From Boothiomyces macroporosus (lineage: Eukaryota; Chytridiomycota; Chytridiomycetes; Rhizophydiales; Terramycetaceae), in assembly GCA_027604185.1 (NCBI GenBank), contig JADGKB010000024.1:82602-146601 (forward strand): 64,000 nt of DNA. The letters run 5' to 3'. Shown here in pieces: positions 22,835 to 35,152 of the stretch. How positions within the stretch are numbered: position 1 is the first letter of the stretch; the number at the start of each line of letters is the position of its first letter. Position numbers and translations under genes: made by a program. The notes under the pieces are model-generated. The model was given only the letters and a program-made list of their open reading frames with translations, did not search any database and had not been told where the DNA came from.

Positions 22835-22931
22835 TGCAATTTATACAATTAACATTTTTAAAATATATATACCTAGTAATATCTCTTTGAATTTTGAAAA
22901 CGCGAAAGCCTTACGCGGTTGTTTTTCATCA

Positions 22932-24220
<1,289 letters not shown>

Positions 24221-24236
24221 ATAATTCTAATCCAAT

Positions 24237-25031
24237 TTATTGTTCTGCCCATTTACGATATTTAATTGCGCGGTTGGTGTGTATAAACACAGGTTTTGGT
24301 CTTTCAGCTGGGATTGATGGAATGAATCTATTTGTGTTTTGATAGTCAAATTTGTAAGCGGTGCCGTTCTTTAGTTTGCCTCCAGCGTGGAATAAATCCC
24401 GAGCTGTCAAATTTGGAGCGGTAACTTGATACAATAATTTAGTCATTGCATGTTCCCTACCAGGATTGTTTATTTTTGACATGTCTGCGTGGGGCTGGCT
24501 GTCAAAAGAAGCTTGGTAAAGCGATTGTGGTGAACTGTTTGATTGGCGTTTTGTAGGGAGCTCGTCAAAGTAGTGGATTTTGGAAGTGTTCACTGAGTAA
24601 GTTTAGATTACCTATCTTGCTCGACTTTTTATCGTATCCTACTTGATAGGTTGACAAGTAAAGCAACTCGTCCGCATTTTTGATTTTTGGCGGAGTGACT
24701 GATATATTGAATTTCTTTACTCTTTGGTCAAGAACCTACGTGAGACGTAGTTACTTCCAAATCCTTCAATGGCGGGGCATGCGAGTCGTAGACTTTCCTT
24801 GTCCTTCGAGCCTCTTTGCCGACCTTAATATGTTGTTTGTCAATAGGAACGAAATCCTCGCCATAAGTAGATTTTGACGTTTTTGCTTGGAAATCTGAAG
24901 TGATGATTTTCACTTCCAAATCACTACCAGTAAGCAATATCGTACCGTGCAAACTTGTCAAAATAATGTCGCCGTTGCGGTCTAGGAGTCGCAGTCTCTG
25001 TATACGGTTTGGGGATAGCTTGGGCGACCAT
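24237..25031 (-). CDS. Putative ciliary/microtubule inner-protein-like protein
   Basis: 244 aa after removal of three introns (24924-24945, 22 nt; 24736-24754 and 24593-24611, 19 nt each). I do not recognise a named family. Visible features are a basic N-terminus (MVAQAIPKPYTETATPRPQR), the motif STYGEDFVP near residue 50 and many short aromatic/basic segments lacking hydrophobic or coiled-coil stretches. Motifs of the TSY/STY-x-x-DF-x-P kind recur in sperm-tail and ciliary microtubule inner proteins; assigning this one there is inference, helped by its TTLL1 neighbour. The start is the only ATG compatible with the spliced frame. The first intron choice is less certain than the other two. Confidence 0.6.
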
Positions 25032-25312
25032 TTAGAATAGAATTTTCAAAGAGAATGTTTATAATATCGCGCATTGTCATGGAGACGCATTGTTCTCTTT
25101 CAACCTGGACTGGCATGCTCTTTGGGATGTAACCCCTAACCCCCATCCCAATTCGAAATATCTGGAAGGGTCCCCTCAACCGAACCCAGCTGAAATGGTC
25201 CCAAAATTACCGCGGTTTAATTGCACATCGGTGTAGCTACAAACAACCATTCAACAGCCGATCTTTTTGATACATGTGAAAAAGCTGTCCGAATTCCAAA
25301 ACAAAATCGCAG

Positions 25313-27300
25313 ATGTTGGGAAAAGAACCTAGACACAAGACATTTGGAACTCCGTTAAAAAAAGCCAGGCCGTCATTTGGAGGATTCTTGTCTCCGTCTC
25401 CCTTTGGCACTCCAGCTCAAACCCCAAAGGGAACCCCCAGAAGTAGAACCTCAAGCGAGGATCGAAAGAGATCCTTTGACGAATGGCTAAAGATCGCAGC
25501 GGATAACGTAATCCTCAAATTCTAATGTAGAAAATCAACGTCCAAAACACTTGGAACCTTGCGCTGATTGATTACTTTGCGGATATGACTTTGCTCAGAG
25601 AGGGAGACTCAATCAACTTTCAAAAGGCATCTTTCACACTGGATGGGTGCGTCAAAGTATACACCTCCAGAATTGACTCTGTTGATTCAGAAGCGAGAAA
25701 ACTGTTGATTGGATTGGCTGGAAGCGAAGAAGAAAAGGAAGTCGTGGAAGGAGAAGAGAAGGTTGTAAAGAGGAGAAAAGTATTTTTTAATTGATTCAGC
25801 AAACGGCAAAGACTTTGGATGACAATAGCGCGCTTTCAATGAAGGAATTTGAGCTTGATTTTATCGTCGATCCTCTCTTTCAAAAAACAGCGTCAGATTT
25901 TGACGAAGGAGGTGCAAAAGGACTGTTGTTGTCCCATTTGGATATCTCACCCAACGGCAATCTTATCTTTGACGCCTCTGACTCAACAGACCTGTTTGTT
26001 GGCGAAGACGTTGATTTGGACCTGTCAGATCTTAAAGGTACTCTTGAATTGATAGCAGCTGAATTCTCTCCAAAGTTGGCGAATGTTTCTTTGGAAATAT
26101 GCCCAACTTTTTCAAATTTCCAATTTAACACAACTTCAGAAGATTTCACTGTCCCTCTTAATAGAGAAGATTTCTACGCCGATAACTTGGAAACCATTTC
26201 CAATTTTGGCGAAGAAGATCACGAAATCAAAGCTAATATCACCCACGATGATCAAGACTACGGAGGTTTTGATGGGAATGACATGTCCTTTAATGACAAT
26301 GATGCTTCAAATGTGTTTGATGCTGCAAACACTACTATAACTCCACAGGAAACTGAAAAAATCATCCAGATGGTCGAAAATTCCATCCCAATTGATGAAA
26401 GTGGATTCGCTTACTTTGAACAAAAAGGCAGAAATTGGGCTGGACCAGAATTTTGGAAATCAAGATCAACTAAAAAGTTTTCTGAAAACACTACCAAAAC
26501 AGTTTCAAAGAGAAAGCCAAAAACTACTCTTGAATTCAATGAGGATGAAAAAGTTGATCCTGAAGTGCTCTTTGCCAAAGGCAAGACGTCTACCCTATTA
26601 GCAAAGTCTTCAAAATCGTCAGATGATCATCTTTTGCCGGAAGATTTAAAGTATAGCTGGGATAAAATGACCACTTTGTTCTTGAAGCCTTTCAAAGTAA
26701 ATGCCCTTTAATCTAGCTGCAAGAAATTAAACAACTCAATAGGCAAGTTGTTGCAAGAGATTCGCAAATGGAAGTCGGAAGGGAAGCGAGTGGCAACTTT
26801 CAATTACCAGACGATATGGGTGTTGATTTCGCGCCTCAACAGAATGATGTCATGGATGGTAAGATATTATTAATCAAGATGATATCGGTGGAGATTTCTT
26901 TGGCGGGTTCGATGATGAGGATGACAATGATGATCCACTAAATGAACTGCCTTCTCAAATGACAATTCCTGCTCACATTGCAAATGGTGCGGAACTCGAA
27001 TATGGAGACCAGTTAGTTTCTGAACCAGTTCGAACCAAATCCAAGCCAATCTTTTTCGCAAGGCAAGCAAAGCGAGTAGATGTTCAAAAACTAAAGGAAA
27101 ATCTTTGGGAAAAGATTAATGAAGAAACCGAAACCAAAACGTTTACTCATATCGTTTCAGAGCTGGATCAAGTGTACCAGCCTAAACAGCGCAAAGATAT
27201 TTCGGTTGCATTTTGTTTCATTTGTGTACTTCATTTAGCAAATGAAAACAATCTAACCATTCAAGGGGATGCAAACATGAAGGAATTGATAATTTCATGA
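25313..27300 (+). CDS. Condensin complex subunit 2 (kleisin CAP-H/Barren/Brn1)
   Basis: Kleisin that closes the SMC2-SMC4 ring for mitotic chromosome compaction. 634 aa, four introns (25508-25530, 25780-25799, 26698-26717, 26859-26878; 23, 20, 20 and 20 nt). The N-terminal family block is WLKIAADNKINVQNTWNLAL followed by IDYFADM, then LREGDSINFQKASFTLDGCV and KVYTSRIDSVDSEARKLL. The middle is acidic and low in conservation. The C-terminal winged helix includes FFARQAKRVDVQKLKENLWE and DISVAFCFICVLHLANENNL. The Thr/Ser-Pro-rich N-terminus (TPLKK, SPSPFGTP, TPKGTP) carries several CDK-type sites, which fits cell-cycle control. It ends 16 bp from the convergent Fcp1 gene. Confidence 0.95.
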
Positions 27301-27315
27301 ATAAATTTATGATTT

Positions 27316-29101
27316 TTATATATCTTCAAATTTGCGCTTATTAGTGTTTAATGTAGCATTAATCTCAGATTCAAGCCAGTCATCATCATCAATATCATTA
27401 TCGTCCTCTTTTTCAGCTTCATCGTTCTCTGATTCGTCGTCGTCATCAAAATCTTCTCCTAGTGCATCTCTTACTTCCTGCTTCATTGCATCCCACTCTT
27501 CATCCAGCAAGATTGGTTCCGTCACCTTCATGAATGAAGGATCAAGTATGTAATCTTCTTCATTCAGTTTCTGCCACTGCATGATGGAATCAATTAGCCT
27601 GAATTAGTTGTATGTACCAGTCAGGTGTTACTATCCATATATCCATATTTTTAGCTTGGTTCACTTTGTTTGTCCCCGTCTATATTAATATGCAGTACTT
27701 TTTTGGCTAAAACGTGGGTTACGGTTGCGTTTAGTTCGTGGTGGCACGTTGCTCCAAATTGTTGTGCTTGGATCCATAGTTCGTGTGTTCGAACATCCTG
27801 CGCTAGTGGAATAACCCCACTAAACACTATATGCACCCCTTCCAACACAGATTTGCGGAGAGCCGGTAAAATTACTCCTACATTTGGCAGTGGCTCGGAG
27901 TCTACGAATTGTTCATAATACTCTTTATGTAATTGATTTAATATTGTTGATATGTATGCAAGGTCGTTATCATCTTCTATAATTTGGGGTCTTTGCTTTT
28001 TAGGTGATCGAGGAGCAGGTGTCTTGAACTCAGCACTTTTGCTTTCCTCTGGCTCGTCAGTGGTGGGTATTGGGGCGGTTGGGGTTTCCTTCATTGGTTC
28101 ATTTATATCACCCGTCCCAATGAAAAAGTTGTCTAAAATTAATATCAAGTACAAGGCCGTATTTTTATCAGATGGGGAGACCAATGCCACACATCTGCCC
28201 GATCATCAATTGCTACTACCATCGATTGATCTACAGGGAACAGTCTTTGGATACTTTTGTGAATAAAACCTAAATCAGAGAGTCTTTACTTCCACTGTCG
28301 TCTCTGGATAATATACGATCAGAAAAGTATTTTTTATCGGGATCAATGGCATTTGCGATAGCATATGCATAGTTTCGCGTCCCCATAGTATAAATATGCA
28401 TTTCAAATTTATCTGAAACTGCCTCCAAGAATTCCTTTGTTCCTGGCCTTTATAAGAGCTACAATACCTTAATTTCACATAGTAAATTGTATCTGACCCT
28501 CCTAATGTGAAAGAATAGATTTGCTCCTGTATTGCAGGCTGATCAACCAACCACTCTGTAATTGTATGGTCTGTAGTAGCATGCACAACTGTTTGATCCA
28601 AATCTAGTAACAAAGAAAGCTTTTTATGCTTGATTAGTCTATCGGTATTGCTTTTTTCAATCCTCGCTGCTTCCTAACTTGAAATACTGCTTACATTCCG
28701 TGATAATTTCACCCCTCTATCATCGTGAGTCAGATTTATCGTTGCTCGTCTAACCTCTGTTCCAGTGTAATGTCCAATGGTCAAGTCTTTTCCACATTGA
28801 GCGCATAATCCTTGATATTGGACGTCGTGTGAGCAACACTCTCTAATAGCACATATAGGGTCACTTTTATTAGTCAAGCCTACTCATCGGTGAAAACAGC
28901 GTCTATTTCCCCAAGCTCCTCTATCGTGCCAGCGTATGAAGCTCTAATTTCGCATCTGGTTGAAACATCGTTGTCTGTTAAATACTCGTATATTCCAAGC
29001 ACCTGATCTTTCTCTACGACATCGCCGACCGATATTTTCCATGATTTGATTTGAATTGGGTAGTGTTCAGTGTCAACAGTTATTTGCTGAAGGTCAGGCA
29101 T
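27316..29101 (-). CDS. FCP1: Fcp1, RNA polymerase II CTD phosphatase
   Basis: Removes phosphate from the Pol II C-terminal repeats to recycle the polymerase. 548 aa, seven introns (28864-28883, 28674-28694, 28448-28467, 28270-28289, 28133-28152, 27680-27698, 27599-27617). An N-terminal biotinyl-like fold (SWKISVGDVVEKDQVLGIYE) and a Cys-rich stretch (CAIRECCSHDVQYQGLCAQC) precede the FCPH domain. That domain holds the catalytic LLLDLDQTVVHAT, the YVKLRPGTKEFL region, IYTMGTRNYAYAI and FPVDQSMVVAIDDRADVW. A BRCT domain follows (GVHIVFSGVIPLAQ, WIVTPDWLIDSI). The tail is strongly acidic (DDDDESENDEAEKEDDND), the usual TFIIF-binding type. Two introns fall inside the BRCT domain. Confidence 0.95.
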
Positions 29102-29169
29102 ACAGATTGTCCAGAAAAATTATTCTGGGACCAAAATTTCAAATTCTTGATCGAATATATTGGTATTTA

Positions 29170-31116
29170 TTAGAGCTCCATTGATATCATTACTTGCGCA
29201 CCGAGATTCAATGGCCAATAAGCAAGCGCGATCCAAGGCAGCAATAGACCGCCAAATAAATCCCAGTAGAAATAGCTGTTGGTCAAGAGTTGCGCAGCGA
29301 CCAAGTGATCCTGTTGGACGAATGCGTATAAAAATAAGAGCACTGGTGGAGAAAGCGCTACCAAAACCATCATTTGAACATAGTACAGGATGTTGGCTGT
29401 TGGCCTTATCAATAGGAATACTGGGACTATTGGGATGGACATCAGCAGGGACAAACTTGGATTCATTGTGGCGATTGAAAATAAGAACAATCCCATCAAA
29501 CCTAGGATGAATGATTTAAGAATCAACCAAACCGGAGCAGTAGTCGATCTAGAAGCACCCGCATCTGCGCATATCAATCGTTGAAGCAATGGAATCATGA
29601 ACCAAGTCATGGTTTGTTGACCGACAAAAATAGCTGCAAACATAAATAACGCCTATGTCAATATCAAATTACAGAGTCTAACTGATTCTTTACTGTATAT
29701 TGTACAATATCTACTATTGAAAATATGGTCATGGGAAACACAAAACTAAATACTAGTGTAAGGACAGGCATATAGATTGGCCTGATCTTGTTTGAAAAAG
29801 AGCTAGATCCATACTCTCGTTGAATGTACTTCCATGGCTTTCTTACGTAATCTTTTGGCGCAGTAACTTGTTGCTCGCCAGAAGCAATCCAAATTTGTGC
29901 ACTTTGAGCCACAAGAGTAGCAATCAAGATTGCCAATGGTGCTACATACTTTGATATAGGAATGAACTGGAATGCAGAGGGCATAAAATAGAACCAATAC
30001 GCATGATGGAACTTTTCCAACAAGTTGTTCAACGATCTACAAGCAGTTTCAATTCCACTAATTTAAATATTATTTACAGTCCAATTTTAGTAACATCTAC
30101 ATTGTTTTCTCTTCCTTTGATTCCAGATAAAGTGATTGCTTCAATATTGTATCTCGGAAACAAGACATGGTTTCTGGTTGGAAATCCAAATGCTTGAACT
30201 TTGATGAATGACCAAAGGTTTTTCAATGCACTATTATAATATCCATAATCGCCCAGTTGATGATCTGGATGTGTTCCTTTTTCATGTAGAACAACAGGAA
30301 TGCCAGCATAATCAAAGCTATAGGCAGCAGTTGTAATCAAATCTGCATTTGAAAGCCTACCATTGACACCAATAGGATGCAGTGCAACAGAAGAATAACC
30401 GCCAGTACCTTCAAATTCCAAATTTAAGACAGATACGATTGCACCAGCGTGATTAGTCAATCCATCAAACTCTAGATTATTTGAAGAAGTGAATCCATGA
30501 TACGCCTCCAACCAACTAAGAGTGCCAATGTACTCTTGGTCAGTAATCAGAAACAGAATATCTTTGGACCAAAATGAAAATTCTACATTAGACTCTGATT
30601 ACTTTTACAAAACAGTGCAAAACTGAACAGCAATTGGATTCCATTCCTGTTTATCTCTCCATTATATGTGTATTGGGGAGCAGAAAGTACGATCGCTTCA
30701 GTTCCTTCTCCTCTTGGTGCTCTAAGTATCCCATGCACGTTCTTTCCTTTAATAATTTCACCTTCCCTATTCAACCGAAAAGACTGCAGGGTAGTATCCA
30801 GCCCCAACAGTTCAAATTGTTCCTGCAAACCAAGTGCCCTCTGTTCATTATCAACAGTCCAAATCTCTTCCGGTAATACAAGCTTAAACGAATCTCCATA
30901 ATTGTAATACCTAGTTACTTGTCCAATCAGCAGCGCTTTTTCATCCGGTACTGCTCTATCGTGCAGTAACTTTGTCGGGAATAATCCAAGTGAACCTAAT
31001 CCGATAAAATACACTATTATTGCGAATTTGGAGAATATTAGTTTGAAAATTCGGAGAGCGATCCGTCTGGATTTTAATCGGAAAACCTCTCGGTTGAATC
31101 CTTTTAGTAATCCCAT
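29170..31116 (-). CDS. GAA1: GPI transamidase subunit Gaa1/GPAA1
   Basis: ER membrane subunit of the complex that attaches GPI anchors. 628 aa, three 20-nt introns (30583-30602, 30058-30077, 29653-29672). A signal-anchor near residue 30 (FAIIVYFIGLGSLGLF) precedes a luminal peptidase-like domain (TEAIVLSAPQYTYNGEINRNG, FLITDQEYIGTLSWLEAYHG, HPDHQLGDYGYYNSALKNLW). Then follow the amphipathic block ETACRSLNNLLEKFHHAYWF and about six C-terminal membrane helices. Presence of this enzyme fits the GPI-anchor-like surface proteins encoded at 40350 and 41462. The start at 31116 was chosen because a longer frame would overlap the end of the upstream kinase gene, whose stop codon lies only 37 bp away. 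Confidence 0.93.
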
Positions 31117-31153
31117 TTTTGAAAAAGATTGAAAAATTATCAAGCATTTTTTA

Positions 31154-32832
31154 TTACATACCTTGTTCATTTAGACTGTCAGACCACTCTCTATCTGGCT
31201 CCCACCTCACCCAGTCAGCACCGCCAACAATGTTGTCCAAGGGAGATGGCGGCCCTGTCGTAGCCAGCTTGTTTGCCTTCTTTTCCAGTGAATAAGGCAG
31301 GTAGCCCATCACGACTGGCATCGAAGTAGATTTCTTGCCATCAGACTGCATTGGCGGCGACAAGCTCTTTGAAAAGTTTGATGCCAAGTTCTGGAAGGAA
31401 TGGGAGATTTTTCTAATTCCAAATTTAATTTTATCCTTTTCGTTAGTTTTGAATACTTGAATTGTTAGGGCTTTGCTGACATCATCATCGCTCACTTGAA
31501 CTCTGGTGGCATATTCATGTGAAGGATCAGTCTCATCCAGCCAAGTCATTCTTTCCTCTTGCGTCATGTCAAGTGTCGTCCATTCATGAAATCTTAATTG
31601 TTCCATAGTGATTCTCTTTTCTGGGTCTTTTTCCAGTGTTCTGGAGAGCAGATCCTGTACTTTTGCAGATACAGTGATATTTCTAGGGTATACAAGTCTA
31701 TAATTAAACTCTTGTTACGGTTGTTTGTTGATAACATGAAATAATTCAATTTCACTTTGGGCTGCAAATGGCACTCTTCCAAATAATAAGCAATACAAAG
31801 TCACGCCCATTGCCCAGATATCGATAGGCGCTCCGAGGGGTGGAGTAGACTTGTTTAGAGGGAGCATCATGCGTAACTGTTTAGGTAGTTTGTCTTTTGC
31901 TTCTGAAGATTCATTTATAGAGCTGTCCAACGAAGAGTTGCTTGGGCTTTTCATACCATCAACTATATCGATATTGCATAATTCTGGAGCAAAAAATGCT
32001 GGACTGCCCGCAGTCTTTCCCAACTCAAATTCGTTGGCAATCGGAATATCATTTTTACCTTTTTTAATCTTTCCTACGAAAACCGACACACCAAAATCAG
32101 ATATTTTAACCCGATGGTCTGCCGTCCATAGCAAATTGGCGGGTTTGATGTCTCTATGAACTATTCCTTGGTAGTGCACTATGTTAAATTCATATTACGA
32201 TATTGAACCCCGGCAACCAAGTCTCTAAAGATTCTCCTTGCTGATTCTTCACTCTGTGCAGGTCCTGGGGGATCATGGTCATCTTGCCATTGAACCTCCC
32301 CTCCTGGCAAGTACTCCAGCACCAAGTATATTTTGTCATATCCAGGATCATCTATCACTTCCTTCAATCTCACAATATGAGGATGAGAGCAGTTTTTGAG
32401 GATGGCAATCTCTCTTTTGATTTTCTCCAACTGTGTGTTTTTCGCCCCTTCGCTCTGCTTTGCTGCTTGGGACAGCTTGGACTGAAATCGTCGCCTGGGG
32501 TTCTTGTCCAGCATCTTTACTGCCCAGTACTTTTCGTCATTGATATCTTTACACAGCTTCACTTTCCCATGCACTCCTCGCCCAAGCTCTTTGAGAAAAA
32601 CGTATTGGTTGATCATTTTGTTTCCCAGTTCGTCAACATCTCTCTTCATCTTGTGAGTTTCTTTTACTGGAATCCATACCTCCGAAGACTTTCTTGAATC
32701 TGACTCTGAGGATCTCCTTTTGGACAGTCCCTTGGGTTCTCTGTGCTGCATTTTTTTGAGAAAATTGCGTCTTGAAACGGGGCAAAAGGGCAAGTCGACT
32801 TGTAGGCAGAGTTTAAATTCCTCAGGCTCCAT
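31154..32832 (-). CDS. Sak1/Tos3/CaMKK-type protein kinase (upstream kinase of AMPK/SNF1)
   Basis: 545 aa with two introns (32179-32198, 20 nt; 31698-31718, 21 nt). Kinase domain about residues 75-395: LKELGRGVHGKVKLCKD, YWAVKMLDK, a basic insert after the ATP site as in CaMKK relatives (RRRFQSKLSQAAKQ), HYQGIVHRDIKPANLLW, VKISDFGVSVFV, TAGSPAFFAPELC and IDIWAMGVTLYCLLFGR. A Ser-rich insert sits between the APE motif and the helix F Asp. The C-terminal tail of about 150 residues has no known domain. In yeasts such kinases activate Snf1 and related pathways; that role is inferred here from family membership. The spliced joint QY|LHYQGIVHRD confirms intron 1. Confidence 0.88.
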
Positions 32833-33405
32833 ACCCGAAAATACGCTCTCAAATCATTTGATTCATACTTATTGAGGCATGTGTAGTGCGATCATAAAAG
32901 TGACACTCGCTTACTAACCCTTAGGAAACACTCTCCAATAAGTTTAGAAATTAAGACAACAGCATTTGCACGACCTCATTTATTAGCTGCCTGTGAGCTA
33001 TTCACGAGAGCGCTTTCTTGGTGGCACTACAAAATATGCACACATAGTGCATGCAAAATGAGCTTATCAGCTTGACTGGAAATGATGTAATAGCCCAGAT
33101 GTTGTAGAATTCAAAAGCGGAATTCACAGTCGGTTTCATCTTCATTGTTGTCCGGGAACCAAACCGCAAACTGTAACAGCAAGTTTTAGGATACAGATAA
33201 ATTTTGAATAAAAACAATCAATCCGAATTGGCTAATCTTCCGCATACTTTTCTCATGTACAAATACTCGTATTATATGTTGGAGTTAATTTCAACTCAAA
33301 GCCAAAAAGCGAGGTTTGGCTCATACCCAATGGCGCTTGGGGGTAGCTTTGGCTCGTTGTAAATAAAACACTTAAAACTGCAGAAAAATTCAAAGCATTT
33401 TCAAT
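32833..33405. other. Intergenic region between divergent kinase and secreted-protein genes
   Basis: About 570 bp. A 71-codon minus-strand open frame (33002-33217) has no recognisable motif and is probably chance. An AAATAAAA stretch near 33361 is a weak TATA candidate for the gene at 33406. Confidence 0.4.
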
Positions 33406-34665
33406 ATGAGATTGTCAACCGTACTTGCAGTAATTGCAGGAGTTAGAGGACAACTACCAGGGTTAAACGTACCAACAGTATTTCAACATGTACAGTTAGG
33501 TTACAATGGTACAACGCCATCCACTTCAGCTGTAGTCAACGCTGCCGCTGTTACAACTACCGACGCAGCAACTGCCCAGACAACATCAGCTCCACCTCCT
33601 GTACAAACTACCGTTGTCCAAACCACTGTTGCTGTTCAAACCACTTTGGCAGCAACAACAGATGCTGCTCAAACTACCAGCGCACCTGCTCCAACTAATA
33701 ACTCTACTCCTCCTCCATCAACCTCCAATCAAACATCCAACCAAGGAAGCACTTCCCAAACAAACCAAGGCACTTCATCTGGCACATCAAATGGATCAAG
33801 CTCCAACCAAGGCTCAGCTAGCTCACAAGGAACTTCTTCCAATGGTATTTATACTTCAAACACTCACAAGTGTTTTGTAAAAGGGCCAAGAAAACAGTAT
33901 GTATTTAATGGAAATATCAAGCCAATGCATCAAATAACTGCACTACCAAGTTATCAACAACCAGCCCCACCTGTTGTAGCACAAGGGCCAATTGCTACTC
34001 CTCCAGCTACTCCTCAAGGTTATCCTGGGGCTCCACAAGCAAACCCAGTTGGTTATCCAGTTGCTACTCCTCCAGCATCTGTACCACAGCCTACATCACA
34101 AGCAGAAAACATTCCTCAACAAGGAATACCAGTTGCTCAAGTGACTACAGCACCATGTAACAAAGAAACTCAAGCACCAGTACCAGTTGTGACTACCACT
34201 CAGTGCAACCAGCCTCCACCACCACCTGTCACTACTCCATGCAACCAAAATCAAGCAGTTGCTACTCCAACCATCAATCAGTTGCCACCGGTGCAAACTA
34301 GCCAAGTTTATCAACAAAATGGCAGCAAAAATAACGGTTACAACCAAGTAAATAACGGCTACAACCAAGGAAATAACGGCTACAACCAAGGAAATAACGG
34401 TTACAACCAAGTAAATAACGGTTACAACCAAGGAAATAACGGTTACAACCAAGGAAATAGTGGTTACAACCAAGTAAATAACGGCTACAACCAAGGAAAT
34501 AACGGCTACAACCGCAACAAAAACCAAGGTAGTCAACACAAGGGCAAGTATCACAAAAAGGGCAAGCACCACAATAAGCAGGAGGGACAGAAAGGCTACC
34601 AACACAAAAAGAAGGGCAAAGGTGAAAAGAAACACCATGGCTACAAGAGGGACATGGCAGAGTAA
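33406..34665 (+). CDS. Secreted low-complexity matrix protein, LPGL-HxC family member 2, with NGYNQ repeats
   Basis: 419 aa, no intron. Signal peptide at 1-15 (MRLSTVLAVIAGVRG), then QLPGLNVPTVFQHVQLGYNG, which aligns with the N-terminus of the protein at 21341. Next are Thr/Ala and Ser/Asn/Gln-rich mucin-like stretches, a single-cysteine block (THKCFVKGPRKQYVFNGNIK) that aligns with the other paralog, and Pro-rich segments with TTAPCNKETQ, TTTQCNQ and TTPCNQ motifs. Then come nine tandem NNGYNQ(V/G) heptads (34330-34518) and a very basic Lys/His/Gly tail (KGKYHKKGKHHNKQEGQKGY). No GPI signal. The basic tail could bind acidic polysaccharide; that is inference. Confidence 0.85.
   Translation: MRLSTVLAVIAGVRGQLPGLNVPTVFQHVQLGYNGTTPSTSAVVNAAAVTTTDAATAQTTSAPPPVQTTVVQTTVAVQTTLAATTDAAQTTSAPAPTNNSTPPPSTSNQTSNQGSTSQTNQGTSSGTSNGSSSNQGSASSQGTSSNGIYTSNTHKCFVKGPRKQYVFNGNIKPMHQITALPSYQQPAPPVVAQGPIATPPATPQGYPGAPQANPVGYPVATPPASVPQPTSQAENIPQQGIPVAQVTTAPCNKETQAPVPVVTTTQCNQPPPPPVTTPCNQNQAVATPTINQLPPVQTSQVYQQNGSKNNGYNQVNNGYNQGNNGYNQGNNGYNQVNNGYNQGNNGYNQGNSGYNQVNNGYNQGNNGYNRNKNQGSQHKGKYHKKGKHHNKQEGQKGYQHKKKGKGEKKHHGYKRDMAE
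34330..34518 (+). repeat. Nine tandem 21-bp coding repeats (NNGYNQ[V/G])
   Basis: Unit is AAT AAC GGY TAC AAC CAA RKA, repeated nine times with few changes (one NSGYNQ, last unit NNGYNRN). Copies ending in GTA create GTAAAT donor-like sites, and CAAG ends create acceptor-like sites 22 nt later. Confidence 0.95.
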
Positions 34666-34779
34666 CTCAATGAAATTCTTTCATTAGATAATATAAAATA
34701 ATATATCTTTGCATTTTATTTTCTTTGATAGTTAGCGGTCCTCAATCTCACACCTACTCTTGTTAACAATAACTACTTG

Positions 34780-34983
34780 TTAGATATCTTCAATGACACT
34801 AGGGTACCATGTGCGCATTGCCTGCCCTCTTGTTAATTCCGCTAACAGAGAGCTGTAATCCGTCGATTTCACTGATATCGTGCTAGTCACTGTAGTCTGT
34901 ATGGTAGCTGGTCTAGGCGCTGCGAATTTGCTGGTACTGAATTTCCTGAAACTGTTTATTCTCTTGATCCTTATTCTGAACAT
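34780..34983 (-). CDS. Hypothetical small protein with basic, mitochondrial-looking N-terminus
   Basis: 67-aa frame beginning MFRIRIKRINSFRKFSTSKF, with Arg/Lys/Ser residues and no acids, as in matrix-targeting peptides. The rest has no recognised domain. A 24-nt intron near 34780-34803 could replace the last residues and extend the frame to a stop at 34732, ending ...NKSRCEIEDR. I cannot decide between the two ends. It lies between two confident genes with little room, so it may be real, but evidence is thin. Confidence 0.35.
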   Translation of the reverse strand: MFRIRIKRINSFRKFSTSKFAAPRPATIQTTVTSTISVKSTDYSSLLAELTRGQAMRTWYPSVIEDI

Positions 34984-35152
34984 GAAACTTTTGATTACAA
35001 AAAAAATTTCAATTCCTACAACCTGGAATATAGAGATAATTGCGAGTAGAGAGGTTTAATTATGCGCGAATATGAATCGCCTCGCAGCAAGAAAACATTT
35101 AGGCAAGTTTGAATTAAATTATATTACACATATCTAGGTTTGTTTATACTCA

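Noticed and set aside
33002..33217. 71-codon minus-strand frame upstream of the Sak1-like kinase
   Set aside because: No conserved motif, no flanking minimal introns joining it to a neighbour; probably chance in AT-rich DNA.
34096..34638. 180-codon hydrophobic minus-strand frame opposite the secreted repeat protein
   Set aside because: It is the complement of Asn/Gln/Pro/Thr-rich repeats and shows low-complexity Val/Ile runs, not a membrane protein family.
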